From NCBI RefSeq assembly GCF_009793335.1, contig NZ_WING01000001.1:5704001-5768000 (forward strand): a stretch of DNA of 64,000 bases. Direction: 5' to 3'. The notes beneath the pieces were generated by a model. It had not been told where the DNA came from, did no database searches, and saw only the letters and a program-made list of their open reading frames with translations. The DNA is from Actinomadura sp. J1-007 (lineage in GTDB: Bacteria; Actinomycetota; Actinomycetes; Streptosporangiales; Streptosporangiaceae). Positions 61,710 through 64,000 of the stretch are shown one piece after another (within the stretch, counting starts at the first letter, position 1; each line of letters starts with the position of its first letter). The position numbers and the translations under genes are program-made.

Positions 61710-62357
61710 TCAGGTGGAACGGTCGGGGCGGGTCAGCAGGCCGCGTTCGAGGGCCATGACGACGGCGGCGGTGCGGTCGCTGACGTCCAGCTTGGCGAAG
61801 ACGCGGAGCAGGTGGGTCTTCACCGTCGCCTCCGCGATGACCAGCCGGCGGCCGATGTCGGCGTTGGACAGGCCGTCGGCCACCGCGTTCAGCACGTCGG
61901 CCTCGCGCGCGGTCAGCGCCACCGGCTCGGGCCGCCGCATCCGGGCGACGAGCCGTTCGGCGACGCGCGGGGCGAGGACGGTCTCGCCCCGCGACGCGGC
62001 GCGGATCGCGTCGACGAGCTGCTCGCGGGTGGTGTCCTTCAGCAGGTAGCCGATCGCGCCCGCCTCGACCGCGCGCTCGATCTCGGCGTCGGTGTCGTAG
62101 GTGGTGAGGATCAGCACGCGGGTGCCCGTCCGGGCCACGATCTCGGCGGTCGCGGCGACGCCGTCCACGACCGGCATCCGCAGGTCGAGCAGTGCGACGT
62201 CGGGCGCGAGGCGTTCGGCCAGCGCGACCGCCTCGCGGCCGTCGCCCGCCTCGCCCACGATCTCGATGCTCGGCTCGCCCGCCAGCAGGGCGACGACGCC
62301 CGCGCGCATGACCGTGTGGTCGTCCGCGATGATGATGCGGAGCCCGGCTCCGGTCAT
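61710..62357 (-). CDS. NarL/LuxR-family response regulator
   Basis: The 215-residue protein has an intact receiver: IIIADDHTVMRAG for the acidic pocket, the phospho-Asp in VALLDLRMPVVDG, Thr in LILTTYDTD and Lys in IGYLLKDTTRE. The LuxR DNA-binding domain is LTAREADVLNAVADGLSNAD, then KTHLLRVFAKLDVSDRTAAV. The sensor kinase gene is one base upstream, so the two form a normal two-component system, in contrast to the orphan regulator at 5720. Confidence 0.96.
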   Translation of the reverse strand: MTGAGLRIIIADDHTVMRAGVVALLAGEPSIEIVGEAGDGREAVALAERLAPDVALLDLRMPVVDGVAATAEIVARTGTRVLILTTYDTDAEIERAVEAGAIGYLLKDTTREQLVDAIRAASRGETVLAPRVAERLVARMRRPEPVALTAREADVLNAVADGLSNADIGRRLVIAEATVKTHLLRVFAKLDVSDRTAAVVMALERGLLTRPDRST

Positions 62358-62358
62358 G

Positions 62359-63596
62359 TCACTCCTGCTCGTTCGTCGGGATCACGGCGAGGACGCGGGT
62401 GCCCTCGCCGGGGGCGCTGGTCACGGTCAGCTCGCCGCCCAGCTCGGACAGCCGCCTGCGCATCCCGTCCAGCCCGAACCCGCGCGGCGCCCCGGCGGCG
62501 AAGCCCCGGCCGTCGTCGGTGATCTCCAGCTCGACGCCGTGCGGCGCCCGCGCGAGGACGACGCCGACCGTCGCCGCGGCGGCGTGCTTGCGGACGTTGG
62601 CCAGCGACTCCTGCGTGCAGCGCAGCAGCGCGATCCGGGTCGGCTGGTCGCACTCGACGTCCGGCAGGTCGGCGCTGACCGCGATCCCGGTGTCCTCGGC
62701 GAAGCGGTCGAGGGTGCGGCGCAGCGTCCGGGCGACCGAGGCGGGCGCGGCGCCGTCCGGCGGGCCGGAGCCGGGGTGCGGCGGCGAGCCGTTCGCGGAG
62801 GACGGGACCGGGGGAGGGCCGGACGCGATGAGGGCGCGGGCCTCGGTGAGGTTCTCGCGGGCGGTGCGCTCGATCGACAGGAGCTGCCTGGCGCTGCGGT
62901 CCGGGTCGGCGGCGATGCCCGAACGGGCCGCCTCCGCCAGCACCACGATGGACGCGAACCCCTGCGCGAGGGTGTCGTGGATCTCCCGCGCGATGCGGTC
63001 GCGCTCGTCCGCCGCGCCCTGCCGCCGGTGCGCCTCGGCGAGCCGCCGCTGCGCGGTCTCCAGCTCGGCGCTCAGGCGCCGCTCGCGCTCGTCGCGCTGC
63101 GCGATCAGCCGGTGGGCGCCGAGGCCGAGCAGCACGCTCGCCGCGTAGCCGATGAGGGTGAACGCGGCGTTGCCGGTGAGCAGGCCGGCGGCCCAGCCCT
63201 CGCGGACGAGTCCGCCCGTGAGGGTGGCCGCGGCGGCGGCGCCGCTCAGCGCGATCGCCCGGCGCGGGCCCCCGGCGAGGAGCCAGAAGTGCGGGAGCGA
63301 CAGGACGAGCATCGCCGCGCCGCCGTTCAGCAGGAGCGAGGACCCGCCGAGGGCGAGGACGAGCACGGCCAGGAACGCGTACCGGCGCGGCGGGGAGGCG
63401 GCGGGCGACCTGCCCCGACCGCGTAGGCGAGGGCGAGGACGGCCGTCAGCGCCGCCATCCGGTACAGCGTCGCGTCGGACCGGTCGTGCACGGCGATCAT
63501 CGGAGGGCACAGCCCGAACACCGTCCAGACGGCGCCGTACCAGGCGCGCAGGTTCCGCGCCTGGTACCGGTCGTCCGGCCGGGGCCGTCGTTTCAT
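62359..63596 (-). CDS. Two-component sensor histidine kinase (HisKA_3 type), frameshifted
   Basis: A one-base repair in CCCC at 63413-63416 joins the N-terminus beginning MKRRPRPDDRYQARNLRAW with the rest, giving 412 residues. About five or six membrane helices come first. Then a HisKA_3 dimerisation domain with the phospho-accepting His in RDRIAREIHDTLAQGFASIV, and a GHKL ATPase domain with CTQESLANVRKHAAAATVGV, ITDDGRGF and FGLDGMRRRLSELGGEL. It should phosphorylate the response regulator encoded directly downstream. The signal is not evident; the MMPL transporter gene upstream may belong to the same operon, five bases away. Confidence 0.92.
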
Positions 63597-63601
63597 GCCG
63601 G

Positions 63602-64000
63602 TCAGCCTACGTTCGCCAGCGGACGGGCCGTACCGTCCCCGGCGGCCTCCCGCGCCCGCAGCGGGCCGCGCGAGGGCCACCAGCTCCGCTCCCCGAGCAG
63701 CAGCAGGAGCGCGGGCAGGATCATGATCCGGATGACCACCGCGTCCAGCAGCACGGCCGCCGCGAGCGCGAAGCCCATCTGCTTCATCTCCATGATGTGC
63801 AGGAAGACGAAGCTCGCGAACACCGTCACCATCACGAACGCGGCGCTGGTCACCACGCCCGCCGAGCCGCCGACGCCGTCCAGCACGGCCCGCCGGGCGG
63901 GGACGCCGCGCAGCGCCGCCTCCCTGATCCGGCTGATCACGAACACCTGGTAGTCCATCGACAGCCCGAACAGGATGACGAACAGCAGCAGCGGCACCCG
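63602..64000 (-). CDS. C-terminal part of an MMPL-family transporter, cut by window edge
   Basis: The visible 132 residues contain PLLLFVILFGLSMDYQVFVI, SRIREAALRGVPARRAVLDG, AFVMVTVFASFVFLHIMEMK and AVVIRIMILPALLLLLGERS, which are conserved in the last membrane-helix group of actinobacterial MMPL/RND-type lipid or drug exporters. GLSMDYQVFVISRIRE is the usual helix-10 motif with Asp and Tyr of the proton path. The rest lies beyond the window. The stop is five bases before the histidine-kinase start. Confidence 0.93.
   Translation of the reverse strand, partial: RVPLLLFVILFGLSMDYQVFVISRIREAALRGVPARRAVLDGVGGSAGVVTSAAFVMVTVFASFVFLHIMEMKQMGFALAAAVLLDAVVIRIMILPALLLLLGERSWWPSRGPLRAREAAGDGTARPLANVG

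Overview
The window comes from a very GC-rich, high-G+C Gram-positive bacterium. The closest fit is Actinomadura or another member of the Streptosporangiales. Supporting signs are the strong G/C bias at third codon positions, frequent GTG starts with GGGAGGA-type ribosome binding sites, the orn/tRNA-His neighbourhood, an actinomycete-type SAM-IV riboswitch, a HTH/DUF397/HATPase cluster and a candidate nickel-regulator (Nur) box.

Layout. Positions 1-5571 look like the integrase end of an integrated element beside an intact tRNA-Lys gene. It holds a tyrosine integrase, an 847-residue protein of unknown function and AT-richer non-coding DNA. Positions 5.7-13.9 kb carry an orphan LuxR-type regulator with a degenerate receiver, a nitrilase-family hydrolase, a STAND ATPase with TPR repeats, a lone PD-(D/E)XK nuclease, tRNA-His, oligoribonuclease and a flavin-type oxidoreductase. 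From 13.9 to 27.3 kb are a MocR regulator, an amidase-like protein, a phosphotransferase, two tandem membrane-tethered sigma/anti-sigma fusion proteins, a substrate-binding/VWA surface protein, a membrane endonuclease/phosphatase-family protein, an rRNA methyltransferase and a wall-surface protein. From 27.4 to 39.4 kb are a 1,413-residue protein with four SseB-like modules and an overlapping small partner gene, a SAM-IV-controlled class V aminotransferase, a lipoprotein, a class A penicillin-binding protein, a tandem FKBP protein and a DUF2867 protein. From 39.5 to 52.8 kb are tRNA-Arg, a second phosphotransferase, cobD-cobQ, a TetR regulator, a secreted hydrolase, a HTH/DUF397/DUF397 set opposite a HATPase gene, a four-gene glycine betaine-type ABC importer and a DUF1444 protein. 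From 52.9 kb to the end are an acyl-CoA ligase, a nickel/peptide ABC importer operon with a Nur-like operator, a MarR/MFS efflux pair, a two-component system and the end of an MMPL transporter.

A technical warning governs reading of the window. Eight genes (STAND ATPase, nuclease, SseB protein, PBP, cobD, cobQ, MFS, histidine kinase) are broken by ten frameshifts. Every one is repaired by adding a single base, nearly always in a G or C run, and each repaired gene then has an intact length and motifs. This pattern points to base-loss errors in the assembly rather than ten pseudogenizing events. Coordinates for these genes span the restored product.
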